DNA from: Streptomyces sp. P9-A4
Lineage (GTDB): Bacteria > Actinomycetota > Actinomycetes > Streptomycetales > Streptomycetaceae
Direction: 5' to 3'
NCBI RefSeq assembly: GCF_036634195.1
Contig: NZ_JAZIFY010000001.1
Location: 62,001 to 126,000, forward strand
Length of the DNA stretch: 64,000 nucleotides
The notes under the pieces were generated by a model. That model searched no databases and was not told the DNA's origin. It worked only from the letters and a program-made list of their open reading frames with translations. The translations under genes were made by a program, and so were the position numbers. This document shows, in pieces, positions 24,171 to 33,027 of the stretch; within the stretch, counting starts at the first letter, position 1; the number at the start of each line of letters is the position of its first letter.

Positions 24171-26125
24171 TCAGCCCAGCGGCAGTTCCAGGAAGGACGG
24201 CTCGCCCGCCGGGGAGCCCACGACGGTCTGCGTCCAGGTGACGGAGGCGTCGCCGTACAGCGGGTCCTTGCTGTCGACGACCAGCATCAGCCGGTGGCCG
24301 GAGGGGATGTCGTACGCGGCGGCCTGGAGCCGCCAGGTGACGGTGGTGTCCTGGTCGGGGGTCAGGCCGTAGACGTTGAGCGGTTCGTGGCTGATGATCC
24401 GGGCCGTGTCGTCCTCGGCGACGTCCAGGAGGTGGGCGTAGAGGCTGGCGGAGGTCGCGGTGGAGCGGACCGTGAGGCGCAGTCGCGGGATGCCCCGGAC
24501 GCGGCGGCCGGCCGTCTCCTCCCCACCGGACGGCAGCAGCTGTTCGGTGGTCCACGCGAGCGCGTGCCTGCGGTCGATCTTGCGGGTGTCGTAGATCTTG
24601 GGGTTGCCGGCCCACTCCGCCCGGCCGGTCTTCATGATGGCGTCCATGGCGGTGGCCTCGGTGTCCACGCCCGCGAGGAACGCGCGCCGCCAGCCGGTCC
24701 CCTCGGTCTCGGGCGCTCCCCCGCCGACGGGGAGGAGGAGGCCGTCGGCGCCGCCCGCACCGTCGCCGGTGAGTCCGAAGACCTCGGTGGCGCGGGTGAC
24801 CTCGCTCCAGTCGGAGCGGAGCTCGCGGCGGGCGGGCGTGACGATCCGGTTCTCGCCGGTCGGCTCGCCGGTGCCGGGGGCCAGGGCGGGTTCCGTCGTG
24901 TACGTGAACATCACCTGGTTGCAGACCTTCGGCCAGTCCGCCACTCCGTTGGGCTCGCCCTTGAGGTGGTGGTCGAGCCAGGCGTACGCCTCCGCCATGG
25001 CGAGGTTGACTCGCCGGGGGCGGCGGGCGGGCCGATGAGCGCGGGGCCCTCCGGGGCGGCGTGGTCGCCGATCCACATGTTGAGCCGCTTGGGCACCTCC
25101 AGGCCGTTGAAGGTCTCCAGGACCTGGTTGACCGCGAAGAGGCTCTCGTGCCAGGTGTTGGAGAAGAAGGTCGGCGTGCCCTTGTCGTTGGTCAGTTCGA
25201 GGTACGACTCGGGGGCGCGCAGCCGGCCCCAGTCGACGACGTCCTCCAGGTTCCGGTCGGCCTGGAAGTCGGCGAGGATCCGCTGGTTCTCCTCATCGAA
25301 CTTGGACTCCACCGGCCCGCCGGTGAGGGCGAGGAGGGCCTTCACCGCGGCGAGGTGACGGGTGTCGTGGTCGTACAGGCTGGTCGCGAGGTTGCCCCAG
25401 GTGCTGAGCGCGACGACGGCGGCGACCCGGTCGTCGTGGGCGGCGACGAGCTGGCTGATGCCGGAGCCGTAGGACTCCCCCATGAAACCGACGGCGCTCG
25501 GGGCGAAGTGGTCGACGGCGAAGTCGATGACGGCGGAGCCGTCGGCCCAGTCGTGGGGTCCGGCGACGTCGACGAAGCCGCTGGAGGTCGAGGGCAGGCC
25601 GGGGACGCCGAGTCCTCGGGGCGTGTAGGCGAGGACGTGGTAGCCCTTGTGAGCGAGGACGAGGTACGACCAGAGGAACAGCGGCCAGCCGAACGGGGTC
25701 CAGCCGGCCGGGACGACGACGAGCGGGTGCGGGCCGGGGCCGAGCTGCCGGAGGCTGAAGGCGGAGAGCCTGACGTCCTGCGTGGCGCCCTCGATGCGGT
25801 GGTACGCGGGCACGGCGAGGCCGCGCACCTCCCTGACACAGGCGGCGAGTTCGGCGGGGAGCAGCTCCCCCGCGCCGCCGGTTCCCTCGCCGCCGTCGGC
25901 TGCGCCGCTTCCTTCGCCGCCGTCGGCCGTGCCGCCGAGGAGCACGTTGGCGAGGGTCTGGCCGAGCCGGACGGCGCCGGGGTCCACCGTTCCGTCGGCG
26001 GCCCAGAGGCCGCGTCCGGTGATCCGCGAGGTCTCGGCGGCGGTCAGCCCCGCCGTGACGTCCGGGAAGCCGGGGAAGTGTTCGGACGAGCCGGTGGTGA
26101 AGGGGTTCTCCTGGGGCACGTGCAC
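24171..26125 (-). pseudogene. CocE/NonD-family hydrolase (X-Pro dipeptidyl-peptidase-like) with a frameshift
   Basis: Two overlapping minus-strand frames join into one family member. The first (from GTG 26125, with GAGAGGAAC upstream) has the hydrolase start, LVVVPAGWTPFGWPLFLW, the nucleophile elbow GFMGESYGSGISQLV and GDHAAPEGPALIGPPAAP. The second resumes at RVNLAMAEAYAWLDHHLKG and runs to the S15 C-terminal beta-sandwich (TVTWRLQAAAYDIPSGHRLM). The shift falls near 25014-25030, beside a five-G run; total length is one base short of a multiple of three. Other motifs are intact, so sequencing error is possible. If real, the enzyme lacks its C-terminal domains. Confidence 0.8.
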
Positions 26126-26298
26126 CCGTTCCTCTCGACTGGACTGGTCACTGTCCGCGATGCGAGCGATGGCAAGCCTCACCTAATGTGGGGCGGAGCG
26201 GCCAGAGCGCACGAACGGCGCATGTGTCACGCAACCGGTCGGGAACGACACAAGACGCCCCGAACTCGATGTTTGGGGACGCCACCGAAAGGCCAAGG

Positions 26299-27438
26299 TC
26301 ACCCGGATCGGGTCGAGGCGGAGCCGACCGCGGCGTACTCGGGCGGGTACACCACGACCAGCGCGGCGATGTCGTCGTCGAGGCCGCCGGAGCCGTAGCG
26401 GGTGAGGTCCTTGTGCAGGATGTCCGGCAGGTCCCGGGCCGGTTCCCGGGCCCACCCGCGCAGCCGCGGTTCGAGCGGGTAGAAGGTGCCGGTCCGGTCG
26501 CGGGTCTCGCTGACGCCGTCGGTGTAGAGCAGCATCCGGTCCCCGGGGCCGAACGGCACCTCCTCGATGCGGTGCCGGGAGTCGGCGAGGCCGGCGAGGT
26601 TCACGGGCAGTGAGGGATCGGCGAAGCGCACGGGCTCGACCCGCGCGCCGCGCTGGACGAGGGGCGCCGGGTGGCCGCAGCTGAGCAGCCGGGCGATGTC
26701 CCCGTCGTCGGGGAGCTCCATGAGGACGACGGTGGCGAAGCGTTCGGCGGCGTCGGAGTCCGGGTCCCAGGCCCCGTACCGGGCGAGGCCCTCGTCGAGC
26801 CGGTCAGCGAGGACCGCCAGGTCGGGGGCGTCGTAGACGGCGGCGCGGAAGGAGCCGAGGAGGGCGGAGGCGGTCTCCACGGCGCCCAGGCCCTTGCCCT
26901 GGACGTCGCCGAGCATGATCCGGACCGCGCCGGGGACCCGTACGGCCTCGTAGAAGTCGCCGCCGATCCGCGCCTTCGCGGCGGCCGCCACGTACAGCAG
27001 GTGCAGGTCGTAGCGGCCGAGGTGCGCGGGGAGGGGGCGCAGGACGACCCGCTGCACCACCTCGGCGACGGCGGTGAGCTCCCGCAGGTCCTGTTCGTAG
27101 CGGATGCGGACGCGGCTGACCCAGGCCGCCGCGGCGGTGACGGCGACGATCACGGCCTCGCTGGCGACGAGTTCGGGGACGAGCTGTTCGCCCCGGATGA
27201 CGCCGAGCAACAGCCGGGTGGCCATGGCGAGCAGGCCGATGCCGATGGTCCCGCGCACGCTCCAGGTGACGGCGGCGAGCGCGGGGGCGGCGACGAGGAG
27301 TCGGTCGAAGCGCTCCTGGTCGGGGGTGACCACGTCCGCGAGGAACGCCAGGACCAGGACCAGGAAGGGCAGCGCGCGACCGAGGTTGAGCTGGGTGCGC
27401 GCCGCTGTGCCGGGACGGCCCCGGTGACCTGCGGGCAT
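26299..27438 (-). CDS. Membrane-anchored SpoIIE-type serine phosphatase
   Basis: A 379-residue protein. Residues about 20-110 contain hydrophobic spans (ALPFLVLVLAFLADVVTP, IGIGLLAMATRLLLGVI and EAVIVAVTAAAAWVS), so it is membrane-bound. The PP2C domain follows at about 140-375, with metal ligands in ARIGGDFYEAVRV and IMLGDVQGKGLGAVE, and the closing LDDDIAALVVVY. It likely dephosphorylates an anti-anti-sigma regulator in response to a membrane or ion signal. The ATG follows the MFS transporter stop by one base, so it is part of the TetR-MFS operon and translationally linked to it. Confidence 0.9.
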   Translation of the reverse strand: MPAGHRGRPGTAARTQLNLGRALPFLVLVLAFLADVVTPDQERFDRLLVAAPALAAVTWSVRGTIGIGLLAMATRLLLGVIRGEQLVPELVASEAVIVAVTAAAAWVSRVRIRYEQDLRELTAVAEVVQRVVLRPLPAHLGRYDLHLLYVAAAAKARIGGDFYEAVRVPGAVRIMLGDVQGKGLGAVETASALLGSFRAAVYDAPDLAVLADRLDEGLARYGAWDPDSDAAERFATVVLMELPDDGDIARLLSCGHPAPLVQRGARVEPVRFADPSLPVNLAGLADSRHRIEEVPFGPGDRMLLYTDGVSETRDRTGTFYPLEPRLRGWAREPARDLPDILHKDLTRYGSGGLDDDIAALVVVYPPEYAAVGSASTRSG

Positions 27439-27439
27439 T

Positions 27440-28951
27440 TCATGATCGTACGCACGGTCGACGCCGGGACCCCGGTGCGGCGGGACCCGGGCGTGTCCCC
27501 TCCCGGTCCGCCCCGCCCGACGGCGCCGGTCCCGCGGGGTCCGCGGCCGTGCCGGGGAGCGCGAGGGCCGCGGGGAGGGCGAGGGCGGCGAGCACGGCGA
27601 GGACCGGCAGGGCCGCGCCCCTGGCCGGTACGAATCCGCCGTGCGGGACGAGGGCGACGAGCAGGGTCGCGGTGGCGACGCCGAGCGCGGGGCCGATGTT
27701 CATCGCGGTCTGCTGGAGGCCGCCGGCGACTCCGGCGTGGGCCTCGGGGGCGCGGTGCACGACGACCGAGGTCGCGACGACCATCAGCGTGACGAACCCG
27801 GCGCCGAGCAGGGCGGCCGCGACGCCGACGGAGAGCGGACCGGCGGTGCTGTCGAGCCGGGCGAGACCGAGCACCCCGAGCGTGAGCAGTCCCGCGCCGG
27901 CGGCGGCCGTGCGCCGGGGGCCGAAGCGCCGCTGGAGCGGTGGGCAGAGCGGCGCGCCGAGCACCATGAGGACGGCGAGCGGCAGGACCCGGAGCGCGCA
28001 GTCGAGGGGGTCGAGCCGCTGGACGTCCTGGAGGAAGTACGTCGCGACGAACAGCGAGCCGAAGAGGGCCGCCGAGGCGGCGAGGAGGGCGGCGAGACCT
28101 GCCAGGACGGGCACGCTCCGGAGCAGCGCCGGGGGCAGCAGGGGGTGTGCGGCGCGGCGTTCGTGCCGGGCGAGGGCGAGCCCGGCGGCCACGGCTCCGG
28201 CGCAGGCGAGCGCTCCGGTTCCCGCGCCGCCGGGCCGCGCCGTCTCCACGAGCCCGTGGACCAGCAGACCGAGCGTGACGGCGAGGAGCAGCGCGCCGAG
28301 GGGGTCGAGGGCCGCGGGGCCCGCCTCGCGGGACCGGCCGGGCCCGGCGGTCCGCTCCCGGGTGACGAGGGCGAGCAGCCCGATGGCCAGGGTCGGCGGC
28401 ACGCCGAGCAGGAAGACCGAGCGCCAGCCGTACGCGGAGACCAGGGCGCCGCCGATCAGCGGGCCGGCCGCGGCGGCGAGGCCGATGGCGGCGGTGCGCA
28501 CGGCGATCGGGGTGCCGAGCCGCTCGGGCGGGTAGGCGGTCCGCAGCATGCCGAGGGTCGCGGGCTGGAGGAGCGCCCCGAACACCCCCTGGAACACGCG
28601 CAGCGCGATGACCGTGCCGATGCCCGGGGCGAGGGCGATGCCGGTGGAGGCGGCGGCGAAGCCGAGGGCGCCGACGGCGAAGACCCGGCGGGGGCCGTAG
28701 CGGTCGCCGAGCCGGCCGGCGAGGACGAGGAGGCTCGCGACGGCCACGAGGTAGCCGGTGCTGGTCCACTGGACCTGTCCGACGTCGGCGTGCAGATCGT
28801 CCTGGAGGGCGGGCTGGGCGACGGTGAGCACGGTGCCGTCGAGGGCGACGACGGCCGCGCCGACGACACTGCACGCGAGGACGGGGGTGCGGCGCCCGGT
28901 CACGGCTCCCGGGGGCGCCGCGACGGCGTCGGCTCCACGGTGCCGCGTCAC
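27440..28951 (-). CDS. MFS multidrug efflux transporter (DHA2, 14 membrane spans)
   Basis: A 503-residue protein with about 14 hydrophobic spans. DHA2 motifs are present: WTSTGYLVAVASLLVLAGRL then GDRYGPRRVFAVGALGF (motif A region), RVFQGVFGALLQPATLGML and GPLIGGALVSAYGWRSVFLL (motif C, GxxxGPxxGG-type). It is expected to expel toxic organic compounds using proton flow. Its GTG start overlaps the TetR stop by four bases, and TetR is upstream on the same strand, so the regulator likely controls it through the operator at 29620-29653. The drug specificity is unknown. Confidence 0.93.
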   Translation of the reverse strand: MTRHRGADAVAAPPGAVTGRRTPVLACSVVGAAVVALDGTVLTVAQPALQDDLHADVGQVQWTSTGYLVAVASLLVLAGRLGDRYGPRRVFAVGALGFAAASTGIALAPGIGTVIALRVFQGVFGALLQPATLGMLRTAYPPERLGTPIAVRTAAIGLAAAAGPLIGGALVSAYGWRSVFLLGVPPTLAIGLLALVTRERTAGPGRSREAGPAALDPLGALLLAVTLGLLVHGLVETARPGGAGTGALACAGAVAAGLALARHERRAAHPLLPPALLRSVPVLAGLAALLAASAALFGSLFVATYFLQDVQRLDPLDCALRVLPLAVLMVLGAPLCPPLQRRFGPRRTAAAGAGLLTLGVLGLARLDSTAGPLSVGVAAALLGAGFVTLMVVATSVVVHRAPEAHAGVAGGLQQTAMNIGPALGVATATLLVALVPHGGFVPARGAALPVLAVLAALALPAALALPGTAADPAGPAPSGGADREGTRPGPAAPGSRRRPCVRS

Positions 28952-29616
28952 CGCGTCGGCTCCGCCGGGCCGAGGTGGGCGTCGAGGGCCGCCGCGAGGA
29001 AGGGGGCGGGGTCGTCGTCGCCGGTCGCGAGCCGGAGGCTGCCCCAGTGCCGGAGCTGGGCGATGCCGTGCAGGTTGGCCCAGAGGGTGCCGGTGATCAC
29101 GACGGGGTCGGCGCCGGGGCGGACACGGGCGACGAGTCCGGTGAGGTGGGCGAAGAGCGGCAGGCTCGTCTCGCGCAGCCCGAGGCGTCCGCTCTCCAGG
29201 AGGTCGTGCCGGAACATCAGCTCGTACATGCCGGTCCTGTTCGCGGCGAAGTCGAGGTACGCGCGGGCGAGGAGCGCGATCCGTTCGCGCGGGGCGGCGG
29301 TCTCCCGGTCCTCGGCGGCGGCGCGTGCGCCCAGTTCGGCGAAGCCCCGGCGGGCGATGGCCGACAGGAGGTCGAGATGGGTCGGGAAGTGGCGGCGGGG
29401 CGCGCCGTGGGAGACGCCGGCGCGGCGAGCGATCTCGCGCAGTGTGAGGGCCTGGGCGCCTTCGGCGTCGACGAGCTCGACGCCGACGCGGACGAGCCGC
29501 CCGCGCAGGCCGTCGTCGGCCGGGCCGCCGGCGCCGCCGAGCGCACCGCCGTCACCCGGGCCGTCGTCGCCACCGTCGCCCCCACGGGGCTGATGATCTT
29601 CCGTCTCTTCACGCAT
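28948..29616 (-). CDS. TetR-family regulator of the adjacent MFS pump
   Basis: A 222-residue protein. After a Gly/Asp-rich N-terminal tail (about 35 residues), a TetR helix-turn-helix is present: LVDAEGAQALTLREIARRAG then VSHGAPRRHFPTHLDLLSAI. The C-terminal helical part should bind the inducer. No ribosome site precedes ATG 29616, and the operator at 29620-29653 begins just four bases upstream, so the transcript may be leaderless and start inside or beside the operator. It overlaps the MFS start by four bases. It probably represses itself and the pump; the ligand is unknown. Confidence 0.93.
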   Translation of the reverse strand: MREETEDHQPRGGDGGDDGPGDGGALGGAGGPADDGLRGRLVRVGVELVDAEGAQALTLREIARRAGVSHGAPRRHFPTHLDLLSAIARRGFAELGARAAAEDRETAAPRERIALLARAYLDFAANRTGMYELMFRHDLLESGRLGLRETSLPLFAHLTGLVARVRPGADPVVITGTLWANLHGIAQLRHWGSLRLATGDDDPAPFLAAALDAHLGPAEPTR

Positions 29617-29619
29617 GAG

Positions 29620-29653
29620 CAGTGTCTACCAAGACCGAGTAGACACTGTCTAC
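29620..29653. promoter_or_regulatory. TetR operator: overlapping palindromes with three half-sites
   Basis: CAGTGTCTAC (29620-29629) and GTAGACACTG (29639-29648) form a perfect ten-base inverted repeat with a nine-base gap. GTAGACACTGTCTAC at 29639-29653 is a second, tighter perfect palindrome (seven-base arms, one-base centre). Thus three half-sites GTGTCTAC/GTAGACA occur just upstream of the tetR start. This fits a TetR operator that may bind one or two dimers. Confidence 0.88.
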
Positions 29654-29685
29654 CTACGCTCGCGCCCCGGTCGGTTACACTCGGG

Positions 29686-29806
29686 GGCAGCGAAGGGGAG
29701 TAGCCCCGCAAACCGGTCGTCGACATACTGGAACCCCCGGGTTCCCGGTGACCGGGTCCGCGTCCGGCACGTACGGAGCGGACGGGCGAGACCTTCGGCC
29801 AGGCAA
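29686..29806 (+). promoter_or_regulatory. Manganese riboswitch (yybP-ykoY type)
   Basis: The leader of the GDT1-like gene carries the class signatures in order: GCGAAGGGGAGTAGCCCCGC at its start, then GTCGACATACTGG, a GC-rich variable stem, and GGGCGAGACCTTCGGCCAGG at its end. The GGGGAGTAGC and GCGAGACCTT loops are the conserved metal-binding parts of yybP-ykoY. The class senses Mn2+ and usually turns expression on. The downstream gene encodes an UPF0016 family member, the classic partner, which supports the call. About 117 bases separate it from the start codon. Confidence 0.92.
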
Positions 29807-29923
29807 CAACCGCGTCCGCGCTTCCGTGGGCGTGGTCCGTCATGCCGGGCCGAGTGGTCCTTCCGTCGCCCATCGAGGTGTCGTGCCGGGTCCACGGGCC
29901 CGGACCGAGCAGAGAGCCCCGGT

Positions 29924-30508
29924 ATGCACCTCGACCCCTTGGCGATCCTCACCGCCTTCGGGCTGATCTTCCTCGCCGAGCTTCCCGACAAGACGATGTT
30001 CGCGTCCCTCGCCATGGGCACGCGCATGCGTCCGCTGTACGTCTGGTTCGGCACCTCGACCGCCTTCCTCGCGCACGTCGCCATCGCCGTGGGCGCCGGC
30101 AGCCTGCTCGGGCTGCTCCCCGGCTGGTCGGTGAAGCTGGTCTCGGCCCTGTTGTTCGGCTTCGGCGCGTTCATGCTGCTGCGCGGCGGGGGCGACGACG
30201 ACGAGGCCGACGAGGGCGGCAAGACCGTCACCGGCTTCCTGCCCGTCTTCTCGACCGCCTTCATGGCCGTCTTCATCAGCGAGTGGGGTGACCTCACCCA
30301 GATCACCACCGCCAACCTCGCCGCCACCAACGGCACCTGGTCGACGGCGATCGGCTCCCTCGCCGCCCTGATGAGCGTCTCCGCGCTGGCCCTGGTAGCG
30401 GGCCGGTTCATCGCGAAGCGCGTACCGCTCAAGACCGTGCAGCGCATCGGCGGCGTCTGCATGGCCGGTCTGGCGATCTGGTCCCTGACCGAGGTCTTCA
30501 CCGGCTGA
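29924..30508 (+). CDS. TMEM165/GDT1-family (UPF0016) divalent cation transporter
   Basis: A 194-residue membrane protein with about six spans. It has the two family motifs: ELPDKT at 19-24 and EWGDLTQ in the second half (E-x-G-D-[KR]-[TS]-like), each beginning a hydrophobic repeat (LAILTAFGLIFLAELPDKTM and STAFMAVFISEWGDLTQ). An acidic loop GGGDDDEADEGG lies between the two repeats. Members move Mn2+ or Ca2+; bacterial ones mostly export Mn2+. The Mn riboswitch upstream supports manganese export. ATG 29924 is preceded by AGAGAGCC. A strong terminator follows. Confidence 0.92.
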   Translation: MHLDPLAILTAFGLIFLAELPDKTMFASLAMGTRMRPLYVWFGTSTAFLAHVAIAVGAGSLLGLLPGWSVKLVSALLFGFGAFMLLRGGGDDDEADEGGKTVTGFLPVFSTAFMAVFISEWGDLTQITTANLAATNGTWSTAIGSLAALMSVSALALVAGRFIAKRVPLKTVQRIGGVCMAGLAIWSLTEVFTG

Positions 30509-30522
30509 CATCCCGCGCCCGC

Positions 30523-30571
30523 GCGAACGGCGCACGCCCCGGCCTTCCCGGCAGGGGCGTGCGCCGTTCGC
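30523..30571 (+). terminator. Strong hairpin terminator after the GDT1 gene
   Basis: An 18-base perfect inverted repeat (GCGAACGGCGCACGCCCC / GGGGCGTGCGCCGTTCGC, loop 13 bases) lies 14 bases after the stop and 23 bases before the next start. It has no T-run, as usual in this group. Confidence 0.88.
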
Positions 30572-30593
30572 GCTCCGGTGCGACGATGCCCGC

Positions 30594-31889
30594 ATGGGCG
30601 GCGAGACGATCCACGGCGAACTGGACGAGCGGGCGGCCTCGGTCGCGGACCGGGTGGTGGCCTGGCGCCACCATCTGCACCGGCATCCGGAGCTGTCCAA
30701 CCGTGAGGTGAACACCGCCCGCCTCGTCGCGGACGAGCTGCGCGCCCTCGGCCTCGACGAGGTCCGTACGGGCATCGCCGGGCACGGGGTCGTCGGCGTC
30801 CTGCGCGGGGGCGCGCCCGGTGAGCGGGTCGTGGCGCTGCGGGCGGACATGGACGCCCTGCCGGTCAAGGACCTGTGCGGGGCGGAGTTCGCCTCCGCGA
30901 CGGTCGACGCGGACTATCCGGGCGGCCCCTTCCCGGTCTCGCACGCCTGCGGGCACGACTGCCACACGGCGGCGCTGCTGGGCGCGGCGACCGTTCTCGC
31001 GGGGGTGCGCGAGCGGCTGCCCGGCACCGTGCTGTTCGTCTTCCAGCCCGCCGAGGAGGGCCCTCCGGTGACCGAGGAGGGCGGGGCCCGCGCGATGCTC
31101 GCGGCGGGCGCGTTCGCCGACCCGGTGCCGACGATGGCCTTCGGGCTGCATGTGACACCGCATCCGAAGGGGTACGTGGGGTACCGGATCGGCAATCAGT
31201 ACGGCGCTTCCACGCTCGTCCGGATCGTCGTCACCGGCAAGCAGACCCACGGGTCGACCCCCTGGGAGGGCGTCGACCCGATGCCTGCGGCGGGGGCCGT
31301 CCTGACGGGCATCGGGCAGCTGTACCGGCAGGTCTCGGCCTTCGACCCGGTCACGGTGTCGATCGGGCACGTCGAGGACGTCGGCCGCTTCAACATCATC
31401 GGGCAGACGGTGACGCTGTGGGGCACGGTCCGCTGCGCCGTGGAGTCCGACATGGAACGGGTGCAGCAGCGGCTGACGACGCTCGCGGAGCACTCGGCGG
31501 CGGCGTACGGCGCGACGGCCACGGTGGAGTACCTCCAGCCGGTGCCGCCCGTGCACAACAGCGCCCCGTGGGTGGAGGCGGGGCTTCCGACCTTCCGGCG
31601 GGTGGTCGGTGAGGAGCGCGTGGTGGAGACCGGGGCGACGCTCGGGTACGACGACGTCTCCGAGTTCGTGAACCGGTTCGGCGGTCTGTACGTGATGCTC
31701 GGCGTGCAGGACGCGGTCCTGGACGCCGGGGGGCGGCCGGTGCCCGCACCCGGCGGGCGCGGTCTGGTCACCAACCACAACCCGCACTTCTACGCGGACG
31801 ACGACACCCTCGTCACCGGGGTCCGGCTCCACGCGCACGTGGCGTACGACCATCTGACGGGAGCCCTGGTCCCCCGGGCCGGCGGCTGA
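30594..31889 (+). CDS. M20-family amidohydrolase (hippurate hydrolase/aminoacylase-like)
   Basis: A 431-residue cytoplasmic enzyme, the usual size. It starts the family with WRHHLHRHPELSNREVNTA and has metal ligands in VALRADMDALPV, the HACGHDCHTAALL motif (residues 117-129) and FQPAEEGPPVT (two glutamates). A central dimerisation domain and a late histidine in TNHNPHFYADD complete it. It removes acyl or aromatic groups from amino acids. The gene is alone and follows a strong terminator. The substrate is unknown. Confidence 0.94.
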   Translation: MGGETIHGELDERAASVADRVVAWRHHLHRHPELSNREVNTARLVADELRALGLDEVRTGIAGHGVVGVLRGGAPGERVVALRADMDALPVKDLCGAEFASATVDADYPGGPFPVSHACGHDCHTAALLGAATVLAGVRERLPGTVLFVFQPAEEGPPVTEEGGARAMLAAGAFADPVPTMAFGLHVTPHPKGYVGYRIGNQYGASTLVRIVVTGKQTHGSTPWEGVDPMPAAGAVLTGIGQLYRQVSAFDPVTVSIGHVEDVGRFNIIGQTVTLWGTVRCAVESDMERVQQRLTTLAEHSAAAYGATATVEYLQPVPPVHNSAPWVEAGLPTFRRVVGEERVVETGATLGYDDVSEFVNRFGGLYVMLGVQDAVLDAGGRPVPAPGGRGLVTNHNPHFYADDDTLVTGVRLHAHVAYDHLTGALVPRAGG

Positions 31890-31990
31890 TCCCCCGCGGG
31901 CCGGTCCGCACGGCCGGCGGTCCCGAGTTGCGTCCCCGACGCCACGCGGGAGGCTGGGGGTATCCGGCCGCGCACCCCGCAGGGAGAGAC

Positions 31991-32311
31991 ATGATCCTGG
32001 ACCTCGCCGCCCTCGCCGACGAGCACCTGGCCGCGGCCCACTCCGCGCCGCACGGGCGCAGCGCCCATCTGATGATGCACGACGGGGTGCTCCGCCAGAC
32101 CGTCATCGCCCTGACGTCGGGGACGTCCCTGGACGAGCACAACGCACCGCCGGCCGCGAGCCTCCAGGTGCTCCGGGGCCGGGTGAGGCTGACGGCCGCC
32201 GGCTGGGCGGAGGAGCTCCCGGCGGGCACCCTGCGGATGATCCCCAAGGAGCGGCACGGGCTCACCGCCCTGGACGACGCGGTGGTGATCCTGACGGCCG
32301 TCAACGACTGA
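31991..32311 (+). CDS. Small cupin-fold protein
   Basis: A 106-residue protein. The fold is visible in VIALTSGTSLDEHNAPPAAS, LQVLRGRVRLTAAGWAEEL and GTLRMIPKERHGLTALDDAV. Histidines at the usual metal-ligand places (DEHNA and ERHGL) and an acidic partner are present, so a metal may bind. AGGGAGAG precedes the ATG at 31991. Function unknown; similar proteins are annotated as cupin or LuxR-type repressor-associated. It follows the amidohydrolase by 100 bases on the same strand. Confidence 0.85.
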   Translation: MILDLAALADEHLAAAHSAPHGRSAHLMMHDGVLRQTVIALTSGTSLDEHNAPPAASLQVLRGRVRLTAAGWAEELPAGTLRMIPKERHGLTALDDAVVILTAVND

Positions 32312-32354
32312 GCACCCGCGAGCCGGAGACCGAGGAACTCCGGCACCTGCGGGT

Positions 32355-32858
32355 TCACCCGGTCGCGTCGAGATCCTCCGCGTAGTGCTCGATGGCCGCG
32401 CGGTACTCCCGTACCGACGGGTCCCCGCTGGTGGCCGCGAGCAGCCGGAGCAGCAGCCGGACCGACTCGTGATGACCGCCCGTGTTGTAGTGCGCCATGG
32501 CGAGGAAGGCCTTCAGCGAGCCGTCCTCGGGGAACTCCTCGACGGCGCCGGTCAGGAGCGCGACGGCGTCCTCGTACCGTCCGAGGACGCGGTAGGTGCT
32601 GCCGAGGCCGAGGAGCGCCCCGCGCCGGTCGTCGGGGGTGAGTCCGGTCCCCGCGAGGGCGTTCTCGTAGTACGGCACGGCCTCCGCCTCCAGGCCGAGG
32701 ACGTCGTGGGCCCAGGCCGTCTGGTAGGCGATCCCGGCGTCGTCGGGATGCTCGGCGGCGAGCGCGACGAGCCGCTCTCGGGCCTCCTCCTTGCGGCCCG
32801 CCCCGCGCAGGGCGACGGCCTCTGCCAGCCGGCCGTCCTTCGTCTCGTGATGATCCAT
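32355..32858 (-). CDS. Tetratricopeptide repeat protein
   Basis: A 167-residue helical protein with TPR-like repeats: LAEAVALRGAGRKEEARERL, AIPYYENALA-type segment VPYYENALAGTGLTPDDRRG, and STYRVLGRYEDAVALLTGAV followed by LKAFLAMAHYNTGGHHESVR. Such folds mediate protein contacts and no enzyme domain is present. ATG 32858 was chosen because upstream in-frame sequence is not TPR-like and has no good RBS. It converges on the cupin gene with 43 bases between stops. Confidence 0.88.
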   Translation of the reverse strand: MDHHETKDGRLAEAVALRGAGRKEEARERLVALAAEHPDDAGIAYQTAWAHDVLGLEAEAVPYYENALAGTGLTPDDRRGALLGLGSTYRVLGRYEDAVALLTGAVEEFPEDGSLKAFLAMAHYNTGGHHESVRLLLRLLAATSGDPSVREYRAAIEHYAEDLDATG

Positions 32859-33027
32859 GGCGGCATCATCGCAGCTCGGTGCAGGTGCTCCGGGGGCACC
32901 TGCCAGGTGACGGGCCGCCATGGCGGGCGGGCCCGATTGTGGCACCCCCGCCCATGGAGGAGGGCCCGCGACCGCCCGTAGCCTCCCGGCCGTCCCTCCG
33001 TCAGGTAGGAGCCGTCCGGGAGACCCC

